Shown: positions 1 to 8,787, counted from the stretch's first letter. The stretch is 23,860 bases of DNA from Competibacteraceae bacterium UBA6584 (GCA_002433805.1 DJIW01000124.1:1-23860); one strand, 5' to 3'. A program made the numbers and translations. Notes: generated by a model from the sequence alone, not told the origin.

Positions 1-9
1 TCCCTTTAC

Positions 10-35
10 GCGCCTCCCAAAGAGGCGCTTTTTTT
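10..35 (+). terminator. Rho-independent terminator of an upstream gene
   Basis: A perfect 7-bp stem (GCGCCTC / GAGGCGC) with a 5-nt loop is followed directly by seven T residues. This is the classical intrinsic terminator layout. It most likely ends a plus-strand gene lying to the left of the window. The arms also pair on the minus strand, but no matching T-run is present there. Confidence 0.85.
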
Positions 36-213
36 GTGTCAATTTGAAGCCTACGAAAACCCATTGTTTGATGTGTGTGCGCTAATTATCAATCTATCTG
101 TCCGTTCTGCACATCAATCCATTTGACTTTTGATTAGTAAGTCATGTGTCGTTCTACACTCACGACCAAACCTTTTGAGTAGTTATGCTTTAACATAAAA
201 AAGGAGCAAACAG

Positions 214-426
214 ATGAATGAAGTGTCAAAACTATCCATGGATGCCATACGCGAGATTCAAACTTCGGGGGTCCACCAAGATACGGTTGATATCTCGGAG
301 CCCGCAGCGGCATGGACCTGCCCACAAGGTGGAACACCCACCATGGTGAGCGGCGCTTGTCGCTGCATTAAGATAATAGGTGGCCAACGAAAAGATTTAG
401 GCCCCTGTACTTGGACTAACAATTAA
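214..426 (+). CDS. Small cysteine-containing peptide, unknown; possible RiPP-like precursor
   Basis: A 70-residue protein that I do not recognise. The start is well supported: AGGAG lies 7 nt before the ATG, in an AT-richer spacer. Residues 1-30 are polar and acidic with a helical look. The C-terminal part carries four cysteines (C36, C49, C51, C65), several Gly/Pro/Thr residues and a Trp near the end. There is no signal peptide or membrane segment. A charged leader followed by a Cys/Thr/Gly-rich tail is the general shape of ribosomally made, modified peptide precursors, but it would also fit a small metal-binding or regulatory protein. No dedicated modification, protease or export gene is adjacent. 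The next gene, ygiQ, is a radical SAM protein but belongs to a widespread family, so its position is probably coincidental. That the gene is real is moderately likely; its function is open. Confidence 0.55.
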   Translation: MNEVSKLSMDAIREIQTSGVHQDTVDISEPAAAWTCPQGGTPTMVSGACRCIKIIGGQRKDLGPCTWTNN

Positions 427-499
427 AGGATCTTTCCCAGCAAGCCGCCGCTTTCATGGGATCAACATCTAACTGTCAGCGTCTTACCGCCGGGAATCC

Positions 500-2653
500 A
501 TGCTCGTTACATCTCCGCTGTTCTCTTATCGCAAACACTGGGCCGCTCGCTTTGGCGTCGCGCCCTTCCTGCCGATGTCGCGCGCCGAAATGGATACGCT
601 CGGTTGGGATTCCTGCGACATCATCCTGGTTACCGGCGACGCCTACGTCGATCATCCGAGCTTCGGCATGGCGATCATCGGCCGGCTGTTGGAAGCGCAA
701 GGCTTCCGGGTCGGGATCATCGCCCAGCCCGACTGGAATTCCGCCAAACCGTTCCGCGCCTTGGGGCAACCAAAGCTGTTTTTCGGCGTCACGGCGGGCA
801 ACATGGATTCGATGGTCAACCGCTATACCTCGGATCGGCGCTTGCGCCACAACGACGCTTACACCCCCGACGACGAAGGCGGCAAGCGGCCCGACCGGGC
901 GGTGATCGTCTATAGCCAACGCTGCCGAGAAGCCTATCCCGACGCGCCGATCATCATCGGCGGCATCGAAGCCTCGCTGCGCCGGATTTCCCATTATGAC
1001 TACTGGTCGGACAAGGTGCGGCGTTCGATCCTGCTGGATGCCAAGGCCGATTTGCTGCTGTATGGCAATGCCGAGCGCGCCATCGTCGAAATCGCCCACC
1101 GCACCGCCGCCGGCCAATCGCCGAAAGCCATCCGCGACGTGCGCGGCACCGCTTTTATCAGCCACGGCGCGCCGGAGGGCTGGCTGGAAATCGATTCGAC
1201 CGAGATCGATCAGCCGGGCCCTGTCGAAGCCCATCCCGATCCCTATGCGGACGCACCGTCCGCGCCTAACACCTGCGCCAGCGCCGTTCCAGCCGCGAAT
1301 GACCAGCGACCGCTGCGGTTCCAGCGCCGCCCGACGCGCCACGACCGCGACAAAACCGTCATCCGCTTGCCCGCTTACCAACAGGTCAAGGACGATCCGG
1401 TGCGATACGCGCACGCCTCGCGGCTGCTGCATCTGGAAACCAACCCCGGCAACGCCCGCGCCTTGATCCAGCGCCACGGCGATCGCGATGTTTGGCTCAA
1501 CCCGCCGCCGGTTCCGCTCACCACCCCCGAACTGGACGCGGTGTTCGACCTGCCCTACGCCCGCGTCCCGCATCCCAGTTATGGAAACGCGCGCATTCCC
1601 GCCTACGAGATGATTCGATTCTCGGTCAACATCATGCGCGGCTGTTTCGGCGGTTGCACCTTCTGCTCGATCACCGAACACGAAGGCCGCATCATCCAAT
1701 CCCGTTCCGAGGCGTCGATCCTGCGGGAAATCGAGGACATCCGCGACCAGACACCGGGCTTTACCGGGGTAATTTCCGATCTCGGCGGGCCGACCGCCAA
1801 CATGTACCGGCTGGCCTGTAAGTCGAAAGCCATCGAGCAAGCCTGTCGCAGGCTATCCTGCGTCTATCCGGAGATCTGCCCGAATCTCGATACCGACCAT
1901 TCATCGCTGATCGGACTCTACCGCAAGGCGCGGGAGCTGCCGGGCATCAAAAAAGTCCTGATCGCGTCCGGCCTGCGCTACGATCTGGCAATCCGCGATC
2001 CAGCTTACGTCCGCGAGTTGGTCACCCACCACGTCGGCGGCTATCTCAAGATCGCGCCCGAGCACACCGAGGCCGGGCCGCTGGCCAAGATGATGAAACC
2101 GGGCCTCGGCGCGTACGACCGGTTCAAGGCCTTGTTCGAGCAGTTCTCGAAAGAGGCTGGCAAGCAACAGTATCTGATCCCCTACTTCATCGCCGCCCAT
2201 CCCGGCACCACCGACGAGGACATGCTGAATCTTGCGCTGTGGCTGAAACGAAACGGCTTTCGCGCCGATCAGGTGCAAGCGTTCCTGCCCGGCCCGATGG
2301 CGCTGGCCACCGCCATGTACCACAGCGGCCGCAACCCGCTGAAAGGCGTCCATCGCGACCGGGGCGAACTTGTGGAGTCGCCGAAAGGTCTCAAGCAGCG
2401 GCGGTTGCATAAAGCCTTCTTGCGCTACCACGATCCCGAAAACTGGCCGCTGCTGCGCGACACGCTCAAGCGGATGGGCCGTTCGGAGTTGATCGGCAAC
2501 GGCAAGCGGCATTTAATTCCAGCCTGGCAGCCGGCGGGGACGGGAGCCAGCGGCGGTGAAGGCGCGCGAACCGGCCGCAAGCATCAAGGGCAACGCTTTT
2601 TGACCCAGCACGCGAGGGCAGCGTCAAGCGCTCCTAAAACCAGCGGGCGCTAA
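500..2653 (+). CDS. ygiQ: YgiQ family radical SAM protein
   Basis: A 717-residue member of the YgiQ (UPF0313) family, close to the 739 residues of the E. coli protein as I recall it. The N-terminal domain carries the recognisable family stretch WDSCDIILVTGDAYVDHPSF (from about residue 36). The radical SAM cluster motif CxxxCxxC is intact at C382, C386 and C389, inside the family stretch NIMRGCFGGCTFCSITEHEG. This cluster binds a 4Fe-4S centre that cleaves S-adenosylmethionine. The substrate is not established for the family. The last 50 or so residues are basic and low in complexity, as in relatives. The ATG at 500 is chosen because an in-frame stop lies at 470-472 and residues 7 onward match the family N-terminus; the Shine-Dalgarno is weak. 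It is separated by 72 bases from the following membrane protein gene. Confidence 0.93.
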   Translation: MLVTSPLFSYRKHWAARFGVAPFLPMSRAEMDTLGWDSCDIILVTGDAYVDHPSFGMAIIGRLLEAQGFRVGIIAQPDWNSAKPFRALGQPKLFFGVTAGNMDSMVNRYTSDRRLRHNDAYTPDDEGGKRPDRAVIVYSQRCREAYPDAPIIIGGIEASLRRISHYDYWSDKVRRSILLDAKADLLLYGNAERAIVEIAHRTAAGQSPKAIRDVRGTAFISHGAPEGWLEIDSTEIDQPGPVEAHPDPYADAPSAPNTCASAVPAANDQRPLRFQRRPTRHDRDKTVIRLPAYQQVKDDPVRYAHASRLLHLETNPGNARALIQRHGDRDVWLNPPPVPLTTPELDAVFDLPYARVPHPSYGNARIPAYEMIRFSVNIMRGCFGGCTFCSITEHEGRIIQSRSEASILREIEDIRDQTPGFTGVISDLGGPTANMYRLACKSKAIEQACRRLSCVYPEICPNLDTDHSSLIGLYRKARELPGIKKVLIASGLRYDLAIRDPAYVRELVTHHVGGYLKIAPEHTEAGPLAKMMKPGLGAYDRFKALFEQFSKEAGKQQYLIPYFIAAHPGTTDEDMLNLALWLKRNGFRADQVQAFLPGPMALATAMYHSGRNPLKGVHRDRGELVESPKGLKQRRLHKAFLRYHDPENWPLLRDTLKRMGRSELIGNGKRHLIPAWQPAGTGASGGEGARTGRKHQGQRFLTQHARAASSAPKTSGR

Positions 2654-2725
2654 GCGTTTCACCTCACGAGTCTCGGACCCGCAATCGTGATTTGAACCCG
2701 CCGGAGCGCCGGAGCATACAGCTTG

Positions 2726-3790
2726 ATGATTCAAAAAAACGCCGTCTGGACTTTGCTCAAGGACACCTTCACCGCCTGGAACGACGACCGCGCGCCGAGG
2801 TTGGCCGCCGCGCTGGCGTACTACACCATTTTCGCCTTGGCTCCGCTGTTGATCATCGCCATCGCCGTCGCCGCGTTCTTTTTCGATGAAGCGCAAGTGC
2901 GCCAAAACATGTTGAGTCAAATCGGAGAATGGGTCGGTGAAAACGGCCGACACGCCATTGAGGCGATGATTGAGGGCGCGCGCAAACCCACCACCGGCCT
3001 GATCGCCACCGTCGTCGGCTTGCTCACCTTGGCCGTCGCCGCTGGAGGATTTTTCAACCAGTTGCAGGATGCGCTGAACACGATCTGGGGGGTGCAACCG
3101 AAACCGGGACGGGGGATTTGGGGGATCGTGCGCGACCGGTTTCTGTCCTTCGCCATGGTGCTCGGCAGCGGCTTTCTGTTATTGGCCTCGCTGATCATCA
3201 GCGCCGTCCTATCGGCGGCGGACCGATTCGTGGGCGGCGACGCCGACAGTCAGGCTTGGCTGTGGCAAACCATCAACCTCGCGGTTTCGTTCGGCATCAC
3301 CACCTTGTTGTTCGCCATGATCTTCAAGATTCTGCCGGACGCCAGGGTGCGCTGGCGCGACGTGTGGATCGGCGCGGCGGCCACGGCGGCGCTGTTCTCG
3401 CTCGGCCGGTTCCTGATCGGCTGGTACTTGGGTCAGGCCGCGACCGAATCGACCTACGGGGCGGCGGGTTCCTTGGTCGCGCTGCTGATCTGGATTTACT
3501 ATTCCACCCAGATTTTGTTTCTCGGCGCTGAGTTTACCCAGGTATACGCTCAGGCCCACGGGGCCAAAATTCAACCCACCGCCAACGCCGTGGCGGTGAC
3601 CCAAGAAGCCCGCGCCCGACAAGGAATGCCGAGCCAGAAAACAGTCGCCCCCGAGAAAAAGGCCGAGTCCGCTGTCGCGCGCGCACCGGCCGCCCCATCA
3701 ATTCAGCCAACGCCAGCCCATTCACGCTTTCCCATCGGCACGGCGGCGATGGGGTTCGCTTTAGGGTTGCTGGTGGGGCGGCGGGTTTAG
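2726..3790 (+). CDS. YihY/virulence factor BrkB family inner membrane protein, copy 1
   Basis: A 354-residue polytopic membrane protein of the YihY/BrkB family. The DRAPRLAAALAYY stretch near residue 20, the following hydrophobic helix, the LQDALNTIW motif near residue 115 and the closing GSLVALLIWIYYSTQILFLG helix are family hallmarks. About six membrane helices are visible. Past residue 280 comes a soluble Ala/Pro/Lys tail that ends in a glycine-rich helix, LGLLVGRRV. The family was once linked to ribonuclease BN, which is now regarded as wrong; its role is uncertain. The ATG at 2726 is chosen, but a TTG at 2723 is equally placed relative to GGAG at 2711. The gene is the first of a tandem pair with the copy at 3934, and the two align without gaps over the membrane domain. 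Confidence 0.9.
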   Translation: MIQKNAVWTLLKDTFTAWNDDRAPRLAAALAYYTIFALAPLLIIAIAVAAFFFDEAQVRQNMLSQIGEWVGENGRHAIEAMIEGARKPTTGLIATVVGLLTLAVAAGGFFNQLQDALNTIWGVQPKPGRGIWGIVRDRFLSFAMVLGSGFLLLASLIISAVLSAADRFVGGDADSQAWLWQTINLAVSFGITTLLFAMIFKILPDARVRWRDVWIGAAATAALFSLGRFLIGWYLGQAATESTYGAAGSLVALLIWIYYSTQILFLGAEFTQVYAQAHGAKIQPTANAVAVTQEARARQGMPSQKTVAPEKKAESAVARAPAAPSIQPTPAHSRFPIGTAAMGFALGLLVGRRV

Positions 3791-3933
3791 CGCCTAGCCG
3801 CTATCCAACGCGCCAAACTGGTGAATCAACAGCTTTTGCAAAGTCCGCGAAAATGATACTCCGACGCGCGCCAGGAGGCCGCTGGCCGACCGCGCGAGCT
3901 CACCCCTGAACACCTGAGGAGCCGAGTGACACG

Positions 3934-5055
3934 ATGAACACGCCAACGATCTGGAATCTAGTGAAAGAAACCTTCGTCTCGTGGGACGAAGATCGCGCGC
4001 CGCGCTTGGCCGCCGCGCTCGCCTACTACGCCATCTTTGCCCTCGCTCCGCTGCTGATTATCGCCATCGCGGTGGCCGCGCTGTTTTTCGACGAGACTCA
4101 AGTCCGCCAGAGCATTTTGACTCAACTCGGCGGATTGATCGGTCAAAACGGCCAACTCGCCATTGAAGCGATGATCGACGGCGCGCGTAAACCCGAAACC
4201 GGCATGATCGCCACCGCAATCGGCGTGGTGACGCTGCTAGTGGCGGCCGGCGGCTTGTTCGGCCAGTTGCAAGACGCTCTCAATACCATCTGGGAGGTGC
4301 AGCCCAAGCCGGGCCGGGGCGTTTGGGGGATGGTGCGCGATCGCTTTTTCTCGTTCTCCATGGTTCTAGGGACCGGTTTTCTGTTGTTGATTTCGCTGTT
4401 GTTGAGCGCGGGCTTGGCGGCGATGGGCCAGTGGGTGGGCGGCGAGGCCTACGGCCAAACCTTGATGTGGCAAATCATCAATTTCGTGGTCTCGTTCGGT
4501 GTCACATCGCTACTGTTTGCGATGATTTTCAAGGTCCTGCCGGACGCCAAGGTGCAATGGCGCGACGTGTGGATCGGCGCGGTGGTAACAGCGGCGCTGT
4601 TCTCGCTGGGACGCTTCCTGATCGGCCTTTATTTGGGCCAAGCGGCCCCGGAATCGACCTACGGCGCGGCCGGTTCCCTGGTCGCCCTGCTGATCTGGAT
4701 TTACTATTCCACCCAAATTTTGTTCCTGGGCGCGGAATTCACCCAAGTTTACGCGACCTATTACGGCTCCAAGATCGAACCGACCGAAAACGCGGTGCGG
4801 GTGACCGAGCAAGAACGCACCCAGCAAGGGATGCCCAGTAAAGAAACCGTGGCCGCCGCCGAGGCCAAACAGGATTCTCAATCAGAGGCTAAAACCAAGA
4901 CGAGAACCAAAGCTGAACGTCTGGCGGCGCGCGCTGGCGCCACTCCCATCACTGTACCAGCGGACGCAAAACCGCTTTCAATCGTCACCCAAAACCCGCT
5001 GGCGAGCACGGCTACGGCGGTGGCGGTCGGTCTGCTCCTGGGACGTCGTTTGTAA
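3934..5055 (+). CDS. YihY/virulence factor BrkB family inner membrane protein, copy 2
   Basis: A 373-residue paralogue of the preceding gene. The membrane domain (residues 1 to about 275) is mostly identical to copy 1 and aligns without gaps, including DRAPRLAAALAYY, the LQDALNTIW motif and the final IWIYYSTQILFLGAEFTQVY helix. The C-terminal tail is different: longer, rich in Lys, Thr and Ala, and again ending in a glycine helix plus Arg-Arg (VGLLLGRRL). Such endings resemble the C-terminal anchors of YqjD/ElaB-type proteins. GAGGAG at 3916 is a plausible ribosome binding site, though 12 nt from the ATG is long. The 143-base gap from copy 1 shows no clear terminator. The pattern indicates a local tandem duplication followed by tail divergence. 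The molecular role is not known. Confidence 0.9.
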   Translation: MNTPTIWNLVKETFVSWDEDRAPRLAAALAYYAIFALAPLLIIAIAVAALFFDETQVRQSILTQLGGLIGQNGQLAIEAMIDGARKPETGMIATAIGVVTLLVAAGGLFGQLQDALNTIWEVQPKPGRGVWGMVRDRFFSFSMVLGTGFLLLISLLLSAGLAAMGQWVGGEAYGQTLMWQIINFVVSFGVTSLLFAMIFKVLPDAKVQWRDVWIGAVVTAALFSLGRFLIGLYLGQAAPESTYGAAGSLVALLIWIYYSTQILFLGAEFTQVYATYYGSKIEPTENAVRVTEQERTQQGMPSKETVAAAEAKQDSQSEAKTKTRTKAERLAARAGATPITVPADAKPLSIVTQNPLASTATAVAVGLLLGRRL

Positions 5056-5125
5056 CGAACGCTCCAAACCCCTTTCAACCGATTACCGCGTCTGATTCTA
5101 TATCCGGCGCGGTCGATGACGACTC

Positions 5126-5920
5126 ATGGCTGATTGTGATTCACTCCAAGCCCTACTGGCCTTGATGGCCCGACTGCGCGATCCAGACCACGGCTGTCCG
5201 TGGGATCGGGAGCAGACCTACGCCACCATCGTGCCCCACACCATCGAGGAAGCTTACGAAGTCGCCGACGCCATCGCCCGTGAAGACTGGGCGGAACTGC
5301 GGGACGAATTGGGCGACTTGCTCTTTCAAGTGGTGTTTTACGCGCAGATCGCCCGCGAGGAGGGTCGGTTTGAATTCGAGGATGTGGCGCGGGGGATCGT
5401 CGAAAAAATGACCCGCCGTCACCCGCACGTTTTCGCCGACGCCCGTTATGCCGACGCCGACGAACAAACCGCCGCCTGGGAGCGGTTAAAAGCGGCCGAA
5501 AAAGCGGAATCGCCGACCGGCGTGCTGGAGGGCGTGCCGCTGGCGCTGCCCGCGCTGACCCGCGCGGTAAAATTGCAAAAGAAAGCGTCCAAGGTCGGTT
5601 TCGATTGGGGCGCGCTAGAGCCGATTCTGGCTAAGATCGAGGAGGAAATCGGCGAAATCCGCCACGAAATCACCACGTGCGCGCCCGCCGAACGCTTGGC
5701 CGATGAACTGGGCGATGTGCTGTTCGCGGTCGCCAACTTGGCCCGCCATCTCAAGCTCGATCCGGAAGCCGCGTTGCGCGGGACCAATCAAAAGTTCGAA
5801 CGGCGGTTTCGGAGGATCGAACAATGGCTGGCGGAAGACGGCCGCGCTCCCGCGCAGTCGACGCTGGCGGAGATGGACGCGCTGTGGGATCGAGCCAAAA
5901 TCGCTGAAAAGCCAACATAA
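5126..5920 (+). CDS. mazG: Nucleoside triphosphate pyrophosphohydrolase MazG
   Basis: A 264-residue protein, almost the same length as E. coli MazG (263). The enzyme hydrolyses nucleoside triphosphates to monophosphates and pyrophosphate in the cytoplasm and has been linked to clearing aberrant nucleotides and to starvation signalling. Two MazG repeats are visible. The first has EEAYEV at 41-46 and DELGD at 60-64. The second has EEEIGEI at 172-178 and DELGD at 193-197. The paired ExxE and ExxD acidic residues bind Mg2+. The family stretch GCPWDREQT is at 23-31, and KASKVGFDW lies at 153-161. The start ATG at 5126 matches the family N-terminus. The gene is 70 bases downstream of the second YihY gene on the same strand. 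Confidence 0.95.
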   Translation: MADCDSLQALLALMARLRDPDHGCPWDREQTYATIVPHTIEEAYEVADAIAREDWAELRDELGDLLFQVVFYAQIAREEGRFEFEDVARGIVEKMTRRHPHVFADARYADADEQTAAWERLKAAEKAESPTGVLEGVPLALPALTRAVKLQKKASKVGFDWGALEPILAKIEEEIGEIRHEITTCAPAERLADELGDVLFAVANLARHLKLDPEAALRGTNQKFERRFRRIEQWLAEDGRAPAQSTLAEMDALWDRAKIAEKPT

Positions 5921-5974
5921 TTTTTATCATGAAAATGATACGTAATTAACTCCATGTCGCCTAAATGTGTAGCC

Positions 5975-5997
5975 AAAAAATGCGGCTTCAGGCCGCA
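5975..5997 (-). terminator. Orphan terminator-like hairpin, minus-strand polarity
   Basis: TGCGGC at 5981-5986 pairs with GCCGCA at 5992-5997 around a 5-nt loop. Read on the minus strand it is followed by six T residues (5980-5975). That polarity suits a minus-strand transcript, yet the genes on both sides run on the plus strand. It may be a remnant, a guard against antisense transcription, or chance. Confidence 0.3.
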
Positions 5998-6122
5998 ATA
6001 CCCGTTTTACAAGTGACTTAAATCCTTGACTTGAGTGTGGAAGATGGGAATACTTTCAAGCAGCCCATTGACTCAGCGTCAGTTTTTATTGCTCTAGTCT
6101 ACCCAGTTTTCCGAGCCTTTTC

Positions 6123-7841
6123 ATGCGCCTGTCATTCCGCCAATCCTTGACCGTGCCGTACGTGGTGCTGGTGCTTGGAGTAGCGGCGTTGATCGGTTTG
6201 CTTTCCTATCGCACCGGCAGCCAAGCGGTCAATACCGTCGCTGATCACCTGTTGCGCGAGACGGTCGGGCGAATCGTCCAAGCCATAGACCGCCATATCG
6301 TCGGCTCGGGCGCGGTGCTCGAAGCCGCCTTTCCCGAAGGGATGGTCGCGCCGGAGAACATCGAAACTCACTTCGATGAGATGCGCACCCGGTTCTGGAT
6401 CGCCACCTCCTTGCATCTGGACCCGAATAACTACGTCTACTACGGTTCGCGTCAGGGTCAGTTCTTCGGCCTGTGGCGGGATTCGATTCGCGAAGGCGAG
6501 CTGCGCGTCAAAATCGACCCTAACGCGCCTCGGTCCTTGTATCGCTTCACCGGCATCGACGGCGCGCTAGCCGACCCGGTATTGGAAACTAAAATTTTCG
6601 ACCCTCGGGAGCGGCCCTGGTACAAGGCGGGTGAAATCCAGCCCTCGTATACCTGGACCTCCATCTACATCGATTTCCGCCATGCCGAGTTGGTGGCGAC
6701 CCGAGCCCGCCGCGTGCTCGGGCCAGGGGGCGAGCTGGCGGGCGTGGTCGCCACCGATGTTTCCTTGCGCCAGCTCAACGATTTTGTCCGCAAGTTAAAA
6801 ATCAGCGACCGCGCCTTTGCCTTCATCATGGAGATGGACGGCAATCTCATCGCCTCATCGCGCAGTTCGAACACTAAGATTCTGACCGACGGCAGCAGCC
6901 ACCGCATCAATGTCAGCGAGAGTGGCGACGATTTACAGATCGCGGTCTTCGAGCGCGTCCGTCAAGCGCTTGCCGGCCCGCCGATGGACCCGCCGCGAAC
7001 CCTGCAATTCACCGCCCCCAGCGGCCACGTCATCGAACTCGCCTACGACCGGCTCAACGACATGGCCGGATTGGACTGGACTATCGTGGTTGCGGTCCCC
7101 CGCAGCGACTTCATTCAGGGCGTGACCGAGAATGTGATCCGCACCGCTTTTATCGGCGGTATCGCGGCATTGATGGCGATTGCAATCGGACTAACCATCC
7201 TCAATTGGGTCAGCCGCGACCTCAAACAGTTAGCCGAAGTGGCCAGTCAGGTGGGTAACGGCCGGCTCGATACTCCCATTGCAATCGACCGTCATGATGA
7301 AATCGGCGACCTGGCGGCCAGCTTCCGGCAAATGCAGTATCGGCTGCAAATCGATGCCTTGACCAAGCTGGCTAACCGCGAGGAAATCTTGCGCAGCATC
7401 AACGACCGCATCTACCAGCACCGCCGGAAAACGGACGACACGCCGTTTGCGGTGTTCTTCATCGACTTGAACAATTTTAAGTTCGTCAACGACCGTCTGG
7501 GTCACGATGCCGGCGACAAAGTCCTGGTCGAAGTCGGCGAACGCTTGCGCTTGTCGATCCGATCCGGCGATCTGGTGGCCCGTTACGCGGGCGATGAATT
7601 TGTGGTGCTGGCCAACGATGTCGGCTCTGTCGATAACGCGCGCAAAATCCGCAACAGCATCGAGAAAGTGGTGGGCGAACCGATGAAGAGCGTGGACACC
7701 AGCAGCCTGGCCGGGATCATGCTCGGAGCGGCGGTGGGTTTTGCCTATTATCCTTCGGACGCCACCACCGCCCAACAATTGATCAAACAGGCCGATACGG
7801 ACATGTACGCCCGCAAACACACCAGCAAGGCGCGCTTGTAA
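6123..7841 (+). CDS. Membrane-bound diguanylate cyclase (CACHE-HAMP-GGDEF)
   Basis: A 572-residue sensor enzyme predicted to make cyclic di-GMP from two GTP. Its order is a short N-terminal tail, a first membrane helix at about 10-30, a long periplasmic double-CACHE-like sensor at about 35-335 (with the DPRERPWYK stretch typical of such sensors), a second membrane helix at about 341-362, a HAMP linker at about 365-410, and a GGDEF domain starting at DALTKLANR (411). The active site reads AGDEF at 489-493, a variant common among active cyclases. The metal-binding Asp of FIDLNNFK is D448. The inhibitory RxxD site is present (R480-D483), five residues before AGDEF, so product feedback is expected. 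The ligand is unknown. It ends 10 bases from the convergent tonB stop codon. Confidence 0.92.
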   Translation: MRLSFRQSLTVPYVVLVLGVAALIGLLSYRTGSQAVNTVADHLLRETVGRIVQAIDRHIVGSGAVLEAAFPEGMVAPENIETHFDEMRTRFWIATSLHLDPNNYVYYGSRQGQFFGLWRDSIREGELRVKIDPNAPRSLYRFTGIDGALADPVLETKIFDPRERPWYKAGEIQPSYTWTSIYIDFRHAELVATRARRVLGPGGELAGVVATDVSLRQLNDFVRKLKISDRAFAFIMEMDGNLIASSRSSNTKILTDGSSHRINVSESGDDLQIAVFERVRQALAGPPMDPPRTLQFTAPSGHVIELAYDRLNDMAGLDWTIVVAVPRSDFIQGVTENVIRTAFIGGIAALMAIAIGLTILNWVSRDLKQLAEVASQVGNGRLDTPIAIDRHDEIGDLAASFRQMQYRLQIDALTKLANREEILRSINDRIYQHRRKTDDTPFAVFFIDLNNFKFVNDRLGHDAGDKVLVEVGERLRLSIRSGDLVARYAGDEFVVLANDVGSVDNARKIRNSIEKVVGEPMKSVDTSSLAGIMLGAAVGFAYYPSDATTAQQLIKQADTDMYARKHTSKARL

Positions 7842-7851
7842 AAAGCCTCGC

Positions 7852-8787
7852 TCAATCCTTCAGCCGGAATGCGATGGGGACTTGCGCCACCGCCTGCGCC
7901 AAGCCCGGCGGTTGAAAGCGCCAGCGCGCCACAGTCTGCTTTGCCTCTTGATCCAAGGAGGCGTCGCCGCTGCTTTGGGCGATGCTGACCGCCTCCACGC
8001 CACCGCCCGCATTCACCGTCAACCTCAACAACACCCGCCCTTCGATCCCGCGCTGGCGGGCCAGCGGCGGATAACGCGGCGGCGGATTGCCCGGCAGGGG
8101 CCGCAAGCTGGTGGCGGCCGGCCGCGCGGGTTGAGCCGAGGCGACCGCCGTCGGCCGACCGAAAGCGCCGCTCGCCGTTTTTCCGACCTCAAGCGTTTGG
8201 CCGCCGCCGTTTGAAACCCCATCACGACCGAGCGGATTGCGACCGCTGTAGGGTTCCGCCGCGCCCTCGGCCCAAGGCGTTCGATCCGGCGAGGCAGCGA
8301 CCGTTTTCACCGGACGAACCCGCTCCGGCCGCTGTTGCGGCGCTCGGGCGGGCGCTCGGGCGACCGGCGGCGGTTTGGGCGGTTTTTTGAGCGCGGCCGG
8401 CGGCGGCTCCGCCGGCTTGAGCGGTTTCGATGAAGGCGGACGGAGGTAGGCCGCGCGTTCGACGGGCGCGGGCTTTCGCGGTTGCGGCTTGACCGGCGGC
8501 GCGGGCGGCGCGGGAGCGGCTTGGGGCGTCGGAGCCGGATTGAGGCTTGCGACCGGCTCAACGGGCGGCCTGGAACCCGGCGGTTCCGCTGTTGCCGGCC
8601 CGGCGGGCGGCGCGACCGAAGCGACCGGCGCGGGAACGGCGAGCGTCACTCGCAACACCGGCGGCGCGGCGGCGAGGGGACGCCATAGCTCGACCGGCAA
8701 CGACGCCAAGACAACATGCATCGATACCGCCAACAGCACCGCGACCGCCATCCGGCGCGCTTCGCCGTGACGCCATCGGCCGTTCAT
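7852..8787 (-). CDS. tonB: TonB family energy transducer, last gene of the B12 operon
   Basis: A 311-residue protein that carries energy from the inner-membrane proton motive force to outer-membrane receptors. Residues 13-31 form the single N-terminal membrane helix, which includes a His (H24) comparable to the conserved TonB-helix His. Residues about 45-170 are a Pro/Ala-rich periplasm-spanning linker with Lys/Arg-Pro repeats. The final 80 residues are a TonB C-terminal domain, with PRYPPLARQRGIEGRVLLR, then SSGDASLDQEA and WRFQPPG. The ATG overlaps the btuD stop as ATGA (8784-8787), so translation is probably coupled. The start is set by this overlap and by the hydrophobic helix; the open frame running further upstream is only read-through of the btuD region. 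No exbB/exbD genes are in the window. There is no room for a separate terminator before the convergent gene. Confidence 0.9.
   Translation of the reverse strand: MNGRWRHGEARRMAVAVLLAVSMHVVLASLPVELWRPLAAAPPVLRVTLAVPAPVASVAPPAGPATAEPPGSRPPVEPVASLNPAPTPQAAPAPPAPPVKPQPRKPAPVERAAYLRPPSSKPLKPAEPPPAALKKPPKPPPVARAPARAPQQRPERVRPVKTVAASPDRTPWAEGAAEPYSGRNPLGRDGVSNGGGQTLEVGKTASGAFGRPTAVASAQPARPAATSLRPLPGNPPPRYPPLARQRGIEGRVLLRLTVNAGGGVEAVSIAQSSGDASLDQEAKQTVARWRFQPPGLAQAVAQVPIAFRLKD

Noticed and set aside
476..1840. A 454-codon open frame on the minus strand opposite ygiQ.
   Set aside because: It lies wholly antisense to a clearly conserved radical SAM gene. Its product is rich in Gly, Arg, Val and Ala with no family features, as expected for an antisense frame in GC-rich coding DNA.
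214..2653. The small peptide plus the radical SAM gene as a modified-peptide biosynthesis cluster.
   Set aside because: YgiQ is a broadly conserved family not known as a peptide maturase, and no protease or exporter is adjacent. The peptide is kept as a separate observation.
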